Of a DNA stretch of 64,000 bases, positions 61,101 through 64,000 are shown in pieces. The notes below the pieces were generated by a model, which saw only the letters and a list, made by a program, of their open reading frames with translations, was not told where the DNA came from and did not search any database. A program made the position numbers and the translations under genes. Positions within the stretch are counted from its first letter, which is position 1, and every line of letters begins with the position of its first letter. The stretch lies in assembly GCA_946811185.2 (NCBI GenBank), contig OX328104.1, positions 13,527,918-13,591,917 on the forward strand. Reading direction: 5' to 3'. The stretch comes from Hippopus hippopus (lineage: Eukaryota > Mollusca > Bivalvia > Cardiida > Cardiidae).

Positions 61101-64000
61101 CAATGTATATAACACAAGCTGAACAAACTCTTTTCCTGAACTCTACCAAACTCAAAGTCTGGGCAAATGTGTCTTCAGTCGCCCTTCTTCAATATCCAAA
61201 TTGCAAAACTAATAAATCCACAGACTGCACTTCTTTAATAGAACATATACTTTTATCAGGTCTATAAATAAGAGCATCGCATGTAAGTGCCAATGCTTGG
61301 CTGCAGTTGCCTCTAGTGAAAATTCTAAGTCAAAAAAGGGGCATAACTGTGTAAAGAATATTTTGATAGTTACCTAGCTCTGTTGTATGGGTTCCCCTTT
61401 CGATAGTTAACAACCAATACAAGTTTGAAGTAAATATCTTCAGTAATGACAGAAATATTATAAAATCTCAAAGTTTTCGCACTATGCCGATGAAGATGGA
61501 GAAAATGATGATGACAGGGCTATCACAATGTCTTGATGTTTTCTTGGAAAATGTCCAAGTTAAAAATGCAAAACTCTTATAATGTTACACTATATTTGCA
61601 TGCAAATCATGAAAGTTTTACTACTGTTCTCTTACCCGCAGTGAATACTTGTATGTATCTCCTACCTCTTCTTGGCCTGTAGAATCAAAAGTAATTATTC
61701 TTTACTTGACTTTTTAACCAATCACCAATAAAAAGTAATAAAGCTTTATTTAACATTTTCATGAAAGCATTTGCAATCATCAACATAAATGTGACTCAAG
61801 AATTGAAATTTGTTTTGCGAAGGGTAAGAAACATTTTTAAGAAGAGATAAGCAACTTTCACATCTCATAGGTAAAGTGCATCTTGGACAACTTCTCTTCA
61901 GGAATTTCATGCTCAAACTAGAGGCGCTTGAGCGCCTGTATCGCTCCACAGGCCTGATATTTCTATAATGGCGAAAGGAAGTTTTTAACAATTATCATTC
62001 AATCCTGCATTTTAGCTCACTGAAGAAACAATTTGGTAGACAACCACCATAGGAACTTACCTGCAAAACAACAATGAAATCCAATGAATAGTTTTAGAGA
62101 AGAAATTTTTCAAAGATTTTACTTTATACCATAAAAGGAAAATGAGTCTCCCATAAAAGCCATGTTTTTTGACAGATCATTTTTTTTTAAAGGAATTCTG
62201 TAAACCTGTATCTAAGGAACATTCCTGCCAAATAATAATGCTATCCAAATAGCGGTTTGGGAGGAGAAGATTTTTAAAGGTTTTTTACTTTGGTTGCCAT
62301 GGCAACCAGAATTCTTCATGGAACACAATTATTTGAAGGAATTTGAAAGAGGACCACCAAAGGAACATTCCTGTGAAATTTGGTAAAAATCCAGTCAATA
62401 GTTTCTGAGGAGAAGTTTTTTAAAGAAAAAGTTTACGGATGCACGCACGGACGAACGAACGGACGGACGGACGCACGCACGCACGACGGACACAACGCCA
62501 TGACAATAGCTCGCTGGCCTTCGGCCAGTGGAGCTAAAAATTAGAATAAAATCAGAAGAAATCTACGATATACTGATTGATTGATTGTATGGTGTTTAAT
62601 AGTTTTCAACATAATTTCAGTTACTAAATGGCAGCCAGTGCACCTATCTATATTTTTGTGGAGTTCCTTTAATCAGTACTTTGCAAAATATTCTTCCCAA
62701 GGCAAGCCACTGGTTGCAAAACAATGATCAGAAGTAAGAGAGGAATAAATCCTGTTGCAATGACTATCATCAATCCTTGGAAAGAAATTGGCTAAACTAG
62801 GGATTCGAACCAGCAACCACCTGGTTTCAAGTACTGTATACTACCAACTGCGCCACCAGGGCTTGGCAAATCTAAGGAAAAGGATATTACGACAAGATGC
62901 GTTGTGAACAATCACTCACAGAATTCCTCTGGATCTGTGTCCCAAATTGTCAGATCTTCATTCCTCAAGAGAAAATACTGGGATATCAGTCTTTGACAAA
63001 CTTCATTTAAGGTAGGAAAAGTGAAGAAATTGGTTTTAATTTTACATGCTTGTACTTTCACATTGTCAGGATCTGAAACAAACAGATTGACATGTTTTGA
63101 AAAAAAAAAATACATGTAACTACCACAGTAAGTCAAAAACAGCAAAAAGAAGTTTTCTTTACAGTAGAAACATTAGCTACACAAAACTGTTTGCAGCATT
63201 CCATAAATTACAGGAAGAGATGTATTTCTATGATTTGCAACAATCATTAACTATCGTGATTTTAAATCTATGAAATTAATTTTATTTGCTTGTTACATGA
63301 TTGGTTTAATCCTGTTTTTTTTTTTTTCTACCCTTTTACCACACAATCCCAAGCTTTAACAACCCTGAGAAAGAAACCTTTTGAAAACATTTTGGGAAAA
63401 GTAACCAGCATTTTCTTTTTTTCCAACAATGCTTTCTACTCCATCACATTTTAAATGTTGTCTGTAAATGCTTTCAATTTGGACAAGTCAACAATTTTGT
63501 CATGCAATGAAGAGTTAATGTATTTTTCATCAGTTGCGTAAAGGTAGCCAGGCACCTGTTCATCCGCATTTGGTATGTCTTCACCAATACTATGCAAGAC
63601 AGGCTGCCTAGTCACTGGCTTTTTGTGTAATAAAAGGAAAATGGTGCCCAGCATCAAAAACTACAGGAAAAGTTTTTCTGGGTCTGTATTCACCAGCCAT
63701 TCTTAAGAATGTTCTTGGTCTAATTTTAAATGCAGAAAGTAACACAACTTCTGATTGGCTAAACCATTCGGTTTAGCCGATCAGAAGTTGTCTTACTTTC
63801 AAATTTGAAAATTCTGGAGAATAAGGCTGAGAATGTTCTTAACAATGGTTGGTGAATACCAACCTAGAGCCCTAAAGACAATTTTTTTTTTGGCCAAAAT
63901 ATATGAAAAGTTACAATACCTGTTTCATGTTTGCCAAGTCTGTAAGTATCACAAAGTAAAATATTTTTCATCAGATTAAAGGAATTGACTATGAATCTCT
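19796..64000 (-). CDS. IPO11: Importin-11 (karyopherin beta family), 3' part, 17 exons, partial at window edge
   Basis: Importin-11 is a HEAT-repeat nuclear transport receptor that carries cargo such as UBE2 enzymes into the nucleus under Ran control. I recognise its sequence along most of its length, for example YNAVGLAAFDLFD, LLGQWVGVKL, NMLRCAILTTLIHLVQ, LLPVIEVSTD, TQPERRKL and KRNVTRKDPVHS. The exons are 64000-63920, 63072-62920, 61676-61636, 60531-60393, 58998-58893, 57152-56989, 56212-56172, 54989-54924, 51962-51798, 46740-46548, 44741-44662, 36002-35826, 34731-34618, 34360-34239, 22078-21977, 20927-20852 and 19957-19796. They total 1982 bases with no frame break, about 659 residues against roughly 975 for vertebrate proteins. 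The N-terminal Ran-binding part lies beyond 64000. Exon numbers used below are window-local. Confidence 0.95.
19984..20211. mobile_element. TTAA hairpin MITE in last IPO11 intron
   Basis: It begins CTAACCTTTTACCAAAC and ends ATACGAGTTAA; the core GAAAATGCTGGACCAGCATT is shortened but still symmetrical. It starts 27 bp upstream of the last exon's acceptor. Confidence 0.75.
20852..20927 (-). CDS. IPO11: IPO11 exon 16 of window (acidic linker)
   Basis: The acceptor is ttgacag|T and the donor AAT|gtaagc. It encodes the acidic stretch ALVISDGDEQGEDELETEHE followed by KRKRN, matching the acidic, then basic, linker near the IPO11 C terminus. The upstream intron side abuts a MITE (20942-21178). Confidence 0.92.
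20942..21178. mobile_element. ~235 bp TIR MITE (GCATGGCTC family), best copy
   Basis: The terminal inverted repeat is GAGCCATGATCTGGCAAATG followed by GGGGCTTAATGCATCT, paired with the complement of AGGTGCATTAAGCCCCCTTT...AGAGCATGGCTC. It sits immediately upstream of IPO11 exon 16. Confidence 0.8.
21190..21380. mobile_element. TTAA hairpin MITE, shortened
   Basis: It begins CTAACTCTCTACCAGAC; the core GAAAATGCTGATAATCAGCA is changed on both arms but still pairs. Confidence 0.7.
21419..21850 (-). mobile_element. Truncated HINE-like element
   Basis: CTAGAGGCCCTTAAGGGCCTGACATGCTCTACTGGCAGTGATTTT opens the copy, which follows 10210-11048 (ATCAAATGGCTACTTTTCC, CAATAGTGTGGACT) but lacks the far end. 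Confidence 0.6.
21977..22078 (-). CDS. IPO11: IPO11 exon 15 of window
   Basis: The acceptor is taatttcag|T and the donor GA|gtaagt. The split Ser codon is completed, then VILEQFGELVNVCVQVLHDV follows. A SINE sits directly upstream of the acceptor (22095-22388). Confidence 0.92.
22095..22388 (-). mobile_element. tRNA-derived SINE (ATCA-tail family) at IPO11 exon 15 acceptor
   Basis: On the - strand it opens GAGCCCCGGTAGCTCAGTCT (A-box-like), has GTGGGTTCAATCCC (B-box) and ends near ...ACACCATACAATTAATC. The 15 bp flanks TGAAATTAC[G/A]GTAGA (22080-22094 and 22389-22403) are its target-site duplication. Confidence 0.85.
22404..22722. other. Intron stretch without recognised gene
   Basis: About 22480-22620 has features of another tRNA-SINE head (CAGCTCCCGGGTACC, GATGCTCTACC), too weak to define. 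Confidence 0.3.
22899..23588 (+). pseudogene. Mariner transposase fragment (copy 1)
   Basis: The frame holds the HTH region (KVSYETVRSWRKKF, RYTIRDIANAVGISLSRVHF) and VTGDETWVHYFEP with the first catalytic Asp. It then runs into the MITE at 23557 and ends there. The remaining DD34D residues lie in broken frames at 23786-24128. Most similar to the SETMAR/mariner group. Confidence 0.9.
23557..23785. mobile_element. TTAA hairpin MITE inside mariner copy 1
   Basis: TTAA 23557-23560 and 23782-23785 flank a 221 bp element (CCCTTTACCACACAATCCCG...GGTAAAGAG). Mariner copies 2 and 3 have a single TTAA here (37481-37484 in copy 2), the empty site. Confidence 0.95.
24248..24477. mobile_element. TTAA hairpin MITE
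   Basis: It begins TTAACTCTTTACCAAACAAC, with the core GAAAATGCTGGTTACCAGCA; the right end has drifted to GGATAA. Confidence 0.8.
24741..24969. mobile_element. TTAA hairpin MITE
   Basis: It is bounded by TTAA at both ends, with the core GAAAATGCTGGTAACCAGCA. Confidence 0.8.
26405..27045 (-). mobile_element. HINE-like element, young copy
   Basis: It begins CTAGAGGCGCTTGAGCGCCT (palindrome) and ends with an ACGCACGGACGAACGG microsatellite then GGCCTTCGGCCTGTGGAGCTAAAAA. It is about 98% identical by eye to 61918-62540. Confidence 0.85.
27320..28010. repeat. SINE-like repeat interrupted by a MITE
   Basis: The flanks contain GGGATCGGACTGGAACCTGATC and GTTACCGAGGCTGGTC, resembling a reversed tRNA head. 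A ~360 bp MITE (27533-27892) with TIR GAAAAACCA[A/G]ATTTCAC lies between them. Confidence 0.45.
28515..28680 (-). mobile_element. tRNA-derived SINE-like head
   Basis: On the - strand GGTGTAGTGGTAAAGCTACT (A-box-like) and GAGTTCAATCCCGGG (B-box) are about 40 bp apart, followed by a poly(A)-like tail. Confidence 0.55.
29544..29796. mobile_element. Fold-back MITE, ~28 bp inverted ends
   Basis: GGCATAATACCGGGAACTGC at 29548 pairs with its complement ending near 29782, with the pairing continuing through CCACC.CT. Confidence 0.75.
31550..32878 (-). mobile_element. Mariner family B, degenerate
   Basis: The TIRs are CGAGGGGTGATCAGAAAGA, flanked by TA at both ends. The 1329 bp element encodes on the - strand mariner transposase pieces: PGQPSTSVTDKIITDVEQ, then CERWIPRQLTPE, then HQDNALAHKA carrying the second catalytic Asp. 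Frameshifts and stops break it, so it is not functional. It is distinct from family A. Confidence 0.88.
33080..33614. mobile_element. hAT-like MITE
   Basis: The left end is CAGCGTTCCCACC, the right end complemented CAGCAGTGTTCCCAC, as in hAT TIRs. It interrupts the dispersed repeat between GCCCCTCT and TTTACACAGGCAACTC. The 8 bp duplication is not clear. Confidence 0.5.
34239..34360 (-). CDS. IPO11: IPO11 exon 14 of window
   Basis: The acceptor is ctttcag|TCA and the donor AG|gtaagt, 40 codons plus two bases. It encodes SEAILKSFLTVWIESVDSMT, then QPERRKLAALAMASLF. QPERRKL is a family signature. Confidence 0.93.
34618..34731 (-). CDS. IPO11: IPO11 exon 13 of window
   Basis: The acceptor is tgtttcag|GAA and the donor CAG|gtaata, 38 codons. 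It encodes EHPVVMSLYLTLFGRIVLQN, then NQIAADSNTQ. Confidence 0.93.
34947..35168. mobile_element. TTAA hairpin MITE
   Basis: TTAACCCTTTACCACACAAT...GGTAAAGAGTTAA, with the core GCTGGTAACCAGC. It shares TTAA 35165-35168 with the next copy. Confidence 0.88.
35165..35389. mobile_element. TTAA hairpin MITE, adjacent copy
   Basis: It has the same orientation as the previous copy and starts at its terminal TTAA; the core is AAATACTGGTAACCAGCATT. Confidence 0.88.
35826..36002 (-). CDS. IPO11: IPO11 exon 12 of window
   Basis: The acceptor is ttcaacag|AGG and the donor GAT|gtatgt, 59 codons. It encodes RFSTDLVSSFSSLITDM through FKPMLPGFLQAILNKD. About 35 bases past its donor the intron has a T-rich run followed by about 20 G residues. 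Confidence 0.92.
36278..36504. mobile_element. TTAA hairpin MITE
   Basis: TTAACCCTTTATCACATG...GTGGTGAGAGGTTAA; the core has diverged (GAAAATGATGGCTACCAGCA). Confidence 0.75.
36563..37900 (+). mobile_element. Mariner family A, copy 2 (1338 bp)
   Basis: The TIR is CGAGGGCTGTTCGATATGTA; TA flanks are 36561-36562 and 37901-37902. The transposase is broken by a one-base loss in a G run near 36855, a TGA at about 37486, and a GDKTW in place of GDETW. Confidence 0.93.
36737..37827 (+). pseudogene. Mariner transposase pseudogene (copy 2)
   Basis: Three frame segments (36737-36919, 36964-37488, 37495-37827) cover the HTH pair, the D1 region, LPDNAPSHTSE (second Asp) and YSPDLAPCDFF (third Asp), the DD34D spacing of mariners. 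Confidence 0.9.
37965..38510 (-). mobile_element. Truncated 3' end of a second LINE copy
   Basis: The C-terminal words AFLKEIGPYTKL match the end of the RNase H ORF of the neighbouring LINE (AFLKEIRLYTKL). The following 3' UTR-like DNA resembles 38520-38750. It contains a 111 bp tandem duplication. Confidence 0.7.
38246..38467. repeat. 111 bp tandem duplication
   Basis: GTCCCTGAATAGATCGACAA starts at 38246 and again at 38357. On the - strand both units read IQIDQF.EILINS, then RHTRKVVDLFRDI. Confidence 0.85.
38753..39661 (-). CDS. LINE RNase H domain (continuation of ORF2 after UAG)
   Basis: It has 302 codons in the same frame as ORF2, two codons past the UAG. The catalytic set is complete: YTDGS (D43), AEVKAIDLAL (E76), FSDSLSS (D100), and IPSHMGIRGNEKAD (H142, D152). 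A Cys/His patch near the end (CIPCNAPFSIEHIFLDC) is typical of these elements. Confidence 0.9.
   Translation of the reverse strand: MGTAEFRLDLTADKKSETDQNTFRVRYNEIKEQYFSFKPVYTDGSKDGDSVAAAAVYGTKIKKCRLPNKSSVFSAEVKAIDLALDLVEQSDSTRFIIFSDSLSSLQALHNQKLENPSVCDVLERISLLVQSKRIVFCWIPSHMGIRGNEKADITAKSALSLPQSNYKVPYTDFKLYVLTCIQSSWQSQWDADIFNKLHSVKPILGEWYPAYRSICREEVIVARCRIGHTRLTHSWLLTRDEAPECIPCNAPFSIEHIFLDCVDLHPIRSKHFSVDSMRALFDSVNTEAIIAFLKEIRLYTKL
39665..42490 (-). CDS. LINE ORF2: APE-type endonuclease and reverse transcriptase
   Basis: The ORF has 941 residues. The endonuclease shows WNCRG (27-31), QETFL (E55), GDFNGH (151-156) and SDHFPI (228-232). The RT has IPIPKPGKD (512-520), FFDLESAYD (first Asp 598) and GVPQGCILS (654-662), but the usual [FY]xDD is CVDN (686-689): the second catalytic Asp is Asn. 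It ends at an in-frame UAG (39667-39665), after which the same frame continues into RNase H. Met20 (MANTIIQWNCRG) may be the real start. Confidence 0.9.
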   Translation of the reverse strand: MYLLKSLILLLLTMVFSSTMANTIIQWNCRGLRPNSEEISLLINNHHPVAVCLQETFLKEDDSVSFKYHSVYNKVFTEGHKVQGGVSIIVNNNVPHKHIALDTSLQAVAVKWSLQSTVTLCSIYLPPHIPIEENKLNHLISQLPTPFILAGDFNGHSTTWGCDDNNRRGLQLENFISNSSLSLLNDTKSKTYLHPGTGTYSSLDLSLCSPVILPDFERKVGNDLCGSDHFPIFISSSEPTSFERSKKWKLSKANWEKFEVLCEQTITRDKFEDCEDAAKLFTSLLIDAAKQSVPQTSTKPKKPSKPWFTDECKQAIDARKEALRKFNLRPTTENLSHYRISRAKAHLTIKNNKRKSWRQYVSKLNSRTSSKKVWNMIRKINGKGSSPINHLNISNKELDTPLDIADALANTFAKKSSSENYSKQFQRNKAQEEKKKLNFKSDNTEHYNKLFTLKELKSALSKAHDSCPGSDKVHYQFLKHLPFTSLSILLYIFNDVWQSGDFPSSWRKALVIPIPKPGKDSSDPSNYCPIALTSCLCKTLERMVNTRLVWFLERHNLIVDVQSGFRCQRSTIDHLVHFETFIREAFIKKQHVVSVFFDLESAYDTTWKYGILKDLHDFGLRGRLPLFIVAFLKERLFQVRIGNTLSGAREQEMGVPQGCILSVTLFSIKINSIVKAINPGVDCSLCVDNFVICFRARNMNTIERQLQQCLNKLQSWSDENGFKFSKTKTKCMHFCNLHHHHPNPDHYLNKTCIDVVPEFKFLGVTFDSKLTFIPHIIVLKKKCKKALNLLKVVAHSEWGADRKVLLRLYRSLIRSKMDYGSIVYGSARKSYLKALDSIHNEGLRLVLGAFRTSPVNSLYVETNEPSLHVRRQKLALQYLLKLKSNPLNPTHDVVFNPQYKDLFERKPNAIPPFGIRLEPHISNLDVDLDTIAQHKIPDIPP
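42496..44043 (-). CDS. LINE ORF1 protein (RNA-binding, zinc knuckles)
   Basis: It has 515 codons from the first Met; Met22 (MASQKKAKRALSSDSDSESE) is a likelier start. An RRM-like N-terminal half is followed by three cysteine knuckles: CFKCQRYGHHETKC, CPKCSFEGPDHNVDTC and CRNCKSSHPSSSKDC. The C-terminal third is Ser/Lys/Pro-rich and low in complexity. Such proteins coat the element RNA. The frame is intact. The ORF2 start ATG lies five bases after its stop. Confidence 0.88.
   Translation of the reverse strand: MSPCWAPRWVGSIGDEYQNNSMASQKKAKRALSSDSDSESECQTPHSSSAHFPRFLIIEAEDSSNPISRLSPFIIEKQISSILGTAKSVKRLKNDTLLVECFTKQQATNLLSNKTYFNKPVKIYPHKTLNTCKGVVRCRELSYCDSSEILTNLKPQGVSEVKRISVSRNGTRRDTNTYILTFASPNLPSSIKIGFLNVKVDVYVPNPLRCFKCQRYGHHETKCPNLPVCPKCSFEGPDHNVDTCNNPPLCRNCKSSHPSSSKDCPTWKDEKEILTLKYKQNLSFIEARREVENRRKDQLQSTGRQRYSNVVSPTPAKDNCPTCELLARKLLEKFPDMADELKGLVPSITLSPSPSSSSQKTFSSSQSKSSSCSDVPKSSASSTTTKPSTSSSQSSNIQKARSVNSTDAVASQQQKLKTSSSSASVASSKPQRSNSNSKKPSAAPQKQPKPKPSVEDVPLPQIPTTSRFQDLEAMDADQDLEGNASESEETHLDHESNKDIEVRSTSRPDTKVVKS
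44662..44741 (-). CDS. IPO11: IPO11 exon 11 of window
   Basis: The acceptor is tttgcag|AT and the donor GAG|gtaaga. It encodes (D)GSTENLRPCLKVIEAYFYLG, ending PQEFME. The LINE starts close to its 3' side. Confidence 0.9.
45345..45714 (+). pseudogene. TTF-type zinc-finger (ZNF862/hAT-like) fragment
   Basis: From ATG 45345 the frame has a stop after 13 codons. It then reads KFNEKWKQQREWLVYDLEKV, CRDCLDFYSKK and GCTNFRASSVGDHEKSKLHQ, the pattern of TTF-type zinc fingers found in ZNF862-like and hAT-derived proteins. The frame ends after the finger. It lies in IPO11 intron 10, on the opposite strand. Confidence 0.6.
46093..46237. mobile_element. Fold-back MITE, ~60 bp arms
   Basis: GTTGCACGGTAAGATGGCCG at the left pairs with CGGCCACCTGACCGTACAAC at the right; the inner part GGCGAATCATGTTGCCACC pairs with GGGCGACATGATTTGCC. 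Confidence 0.8.
46548..46740 (-). CDS. IPO11: IPO11 exon 10 of window
   Basis: The acceptor is tttgtag|GGC and the donor TTGG|gtaggt. It encodes GFGNLSSAMYGFLLPVIEVS, then HVYLMEDGIELWHVTL, ending MSDLL in phase 1. Confidence 0.94.
46839..47058. mobile_element. TTAA hairpin MITE
   Basis: TTAACCACTCAACAAAATT...GGCAAAGGGTTAA; the core GAAAATGCTGGTTTCCAGCA differs from the consensus by one centre base. Confidence 0.8.
47299..47549. mobile_element. TTAA hairpin MITE
   Basis: TTAACCCTTTACCACACAAT at the left and GGTGTAGAGTTAA at the right; the core is diverged (GCTAATAACCAGC). A short local duplication lies near the right end. Confidence 0.75.
48142..49668 (-). mobile_element. HINE-like element with 166-173 bp tandem units
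   Basis: It opens AAAAAGAGGGCCAAGATGGCCCT.GGTCGCTCACCTGA and ends with a GACGGACGATGCACGACGG tract, a degenerate palindrome, and GTGCTCAGGTGAGCTAAAAAA. Units marked by CCATGTTTCTTGACGGATCA start at 48628, 48801, 48967, 49133 and 49299. Units 48967-49132 and 49133-49298 differ at one base. Confidence 0.82.
50036..50266. mobile_element. TTAA hairpin MITE
   Basis: TTAACCCTTTACCACACGGC, with an intact core GAAAATGCTGGTTACCAGCA; the right end is eroded. Confidence 0.8.
50640..51797. other. IPO11 intron 9 start, no element recognised
   Basis: AT-rich sequence with only MITE scraps (about 50575-50640 and 51235-51280). The open frame next to exon 9 is read-through. Confidence 0.4.
51798..51962 (-). 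CDS. IPO11: IPO11 exon 9 of window
   Basis: The acceptor is ttacag|ATG and the donor CAG|gtttgt, 55 codons in phase 0. It encodes MQILHVISFVIERVGAQIRP through NMLRCAILTTLIHLVQ. The frame stays open to 51690, but that tail is intron read-through, because exon 10 continues the protein directly after LVQ. Confidence 0.94.
51996..52216. mobile_element. TTAA hairpin MITE
   Basis: TTAACCCTTTACCCTACAAT...GGTAAAGAGTTAA; the core GAAAATGCTGGTAACCAGCA is flanked by GGGAAAAGGT and ACCTTTTCCC. It shares TTAA 52213-52216 with the next copy. Confidence 0.85.
52368..53705 (+). mobile_element. Mariner family A, copy 3 (1338 bp), most intact
   Basis: TA flanks are 52366-52367 and 53706-53707. The TIRs match copies 1 and 2 with CAAGGGCTGTTCGATATG at the left. 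It keeps a long uninterrupted transposase frame. Confidence 0.94.
52542..53632 (+). pseudogene. Mariner transposase (copy 3), one frameshift
   Basis: From 52769 the frame runs 287 codons and contains the second HTH, GDETWVHYFEP (D1), LLHDNTPSHTSEL (D2) and YSPDLAPCDFF (D3), with 34 residues between D2 and D3: a complete DD34D triad. The N-terminal 60 codons (from 52542) are in another frame because one G is missing near 52663 relative to copy 1. Confidence 0.9.
54088..54394 (+). mobile_element. tRNA-derived SINE, full length with target duplication
   Basis: It begins GAGCCCCGGTAGCTGTCGGT and has GTGGGTTCTATCCC (B-box-like) about 50 bp on. It ends GACGTTAAACACCATACAAT plus ATCA repeats. The 12 bp duplication is CAGTAGTTTATC (54076-54087 and 54395-54406). 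Confidence 0.92.
54410..54890. repeat. Second copy of the ~450 bp fold-back-ended repeat
   Basis: It matches 2890-3330, including GAAGGCAGAAACAG, GGAGGGGGTACGC and the hairpin TTTCGGTGAAAGATTAAAAT with its complement ending near 54870. It lies about 35 bp on the 3' side of IPO11 exon 8. Confidence 0.7.
54924..54989 (-). CDS. IPO11: IPO11 exon 8 of window
   Basis: The acceptor is ttcacag|TAT and the donor AAG|gttagt, phase 0 at both ends. It encodes 22 residues, beginning YLEASFSLLFLLLKEV and ending QQCDSK. Confidence 0.9.
55520..55950. repeat. ~107 bp tandem duplication, second unit filled by a MITE
   Basis: TGACCAAAAAAGTGTACCAG occurs at about 55543 and 55651. Unit 1 reads AAAGGTTTAATACATTTG. 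In unit 2 the same TTAA is split by the MITE 55705-55934. Confidence 0.85.
55705..55934. mobile_element. TTAA hairpin MITE
   Basis: TTAA flanks are 55705-55708 and 55931-55934; the core GAAAATGCTGGTTACCAGTA has one base off symmetry. Confidence 0.92.
56172..56212 (-). CDS. IPO11: IPO11 exon 7 of window (41-base microexon)
   Basis: It follows the AC acceptor at 56213 and ends CCT|gtaagt. It encodes (A)VDDFEFKVDQFLP, matching the conserved VDDFEF..DQFLPYL motif. Confidence 0.9.
56213..56988 (-). other. IPO11: Candidate U12-type AT-AC intron in IPO11
   Basis: The 776-base intron starts with ATATCCTTT (56988-56980), the minor-spliceosome 5' consensus. TTCCTTAAC (56230-56222) matches the U12 branch-site consensus. 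The intron ends in AC at 56214-56213, about ten bases after the branch adenosine. Splicing at these points gives LKYAVDDFEF, which lines up without a gap with LKLTVDDFEF recalled for vertebrate IPO11. The nearby CAG acceptor would put a stop codon in frame. The call rests on sequence only, without transcript data. Confidence 0.85.
56989..57152 (-). CDS. IPO11: IPO11 exon 6 of window, before the AT-AC intron
   Basis: The acceptor is cttacag|C. It encodes YRIIRRRVIWLLGQWVGVKL through VVRIEAANTLKY. There is no GT donor at the required place; the exon ends TATG|ATATCCTTT, a U12-type 5' splice site. Confidence 0.92.
57189..58002. mobile_element. Large fold-back: ~263 bp arms, ~290 bp loop
   Basis: Left arm 57189-57451 and right arm 57740-58002 are inverted copies at roughly 97% identity by eye, starting TTATAATAATGTACACGAGC. 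The loop is the rest of a GCATGGCTC-family MITE (57405-57640) whose first ~45 bp are included in both arms. It begins 37 bp upstream of IPO11 exon 6. Confidence 0.92.
58247..58475. mobile_element. TTAA hairpin MITE
   Basis: TTAACCCTTTACCACACAGT...GGTAAAGAGTTAA, with an intact core GCTGGTAACCAGC. Fragments of two more copies follow (58478-58600, 58673-58862). Confidence 0.85.
58893..58998 (-). CDS. IPO11: IPO11 exon 5 of window
   Basis: The acceptor is ttttag|TG and the donor AA|gtaagt. It encodes VYNAVGLAAFDLFDDIDFDQ and on to NNKHV, one of the most conserved segments. The split Asn codon is completed by the next exon. Confidence 0.94.
59078..59304. mobile_element. TTAA hairpin MITE
   Basis: The left end has drifted to CTAAACCCTTTACTATACG; the right is GGTAAAGAGTTAA; the core GAAAATGCTGGTTACCAGCA is intact. 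Confidence 0.82.
59558..59860. repeat. Dispersed repeat opening ACAAGA.CACCGCATGCGGGTGC
   Basis: It shares GGGTGCATAACTGTGT.AA and TTGTTGTATGGGTTCC with 61268-61560. Fragments occur at 44905-44960 and 48430-48470. The opening palindrome resembles HINE-like ends. Confidence 0.55.
59860..60112. mobile_element. Fold-back MITE with a hairpin in each arm
   Basis: Outer ends GCTTGCAACACGCGAAAAGG and the complement of CCCTTTTCGCATGTTGCAGG. Each arm holds CGTAAAGTGTCGTCTCGGAT, AGCCTGCGCAG, and then its own complement. A single-arm copy is at 59385-59490. Confidence 0.75.
60393..60531 (-). CDS. IPO11: IPO11 exon 4 of window
   Basis: The acceptor is atttcag|CCT and the donor GCTG|gtatca. It encodes PCTETLFLSLFKEYRMSLSS through ILRKDA and ends in phase 1. 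Confidence 0.92.
60633..60875. mobile_element. TTAA hairpin MITE
   Basis: TTAACCCTTTACCAAGTCAT; the core GAAAATGCTGATAACCATCA is diverged, and TCCTTTGCAAGTGCTG is duplicated at 60802-60833. It begins about 100 bp upstream of IPO11 exon 4. Confidence 0.75.
61636..61676 (-). CDS. IPO11: IPO11 exon 3 of window (41-base microexon)
   Basis: The acceptor is ctacag|GC and the donor CGG|gtaaga. It completes a Cys codon from exon 2 and adds QEEVGDTYKYSLR, matching the conserved WKYSLR-PCTE stretch of IPO11. It is too short to show as an open reading frame. Confidence 0.88.
61918..62540 (-). mobile_element. HINE-like element, young copy
   Basis: Nearly identical to 26405-27045, with differences mostly in a T run and the ACGG microsatellite; it ends GGCCTTCGGCCAGTGGAGCTAAAAA. 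It lies in IPO11 intron 2 of the window. Confidence 0.85.
62571..62868 (-). mobile_element. tRNA-derived SINE (ATCA-tail family)
   Basis: On the - strand it opens AAGCCCTGGTGGCGCAGTTG, has CTGGTTCGAATCCC (B-box) and ends ACACCATACAATCAATCAAT. It stops about 50 bp from the donor side of IPO11 exon 2. Confidence 0.85.
62920..63072 (-). CDS. IPO11: IPO11 exon 2 of window
   Basis: The acceptor is tttcag|AT and the donor TTCT|gtgagt. It encodes FFTFPTLNEVCQRLISQYF and ends in IWDTDPEEF, a recognisable IPO11 signature. Confidence 0.9.
63328..63518. mobile_element. TTAA hairpin MITE, internally shortened
   Basis: CCCTTTTACCACACAATCCC...AAGAGTTAA; the left half of the central palindrome is lost (GGGAAAAGTAACCAGCATTT). 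Confidence 0.7.
63689..63866. mobile_element. Fold-back MITE (GGTATTCA family)
   Basis: GTATTCACCAGCCATTCTTA and CAATGGTTGGTGAATACCAA are inverted ends; the inner pair CTTCTGATTGGCTAAACC / GGTTTAGCCGATCAGAAG meets at the centre. Confidence 0.8.
63920..64000 (-). CDS. IPO11: IPO11 exon 1 of window (open at edge)
   Basis: The reading frame is open from the window edge and ends GAAACAG|gtattg in phase 1. It encodes FIVNSFNLMKNILLCDTYRL. Its acceptor is probably outside the window. Confidence 0.7.
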
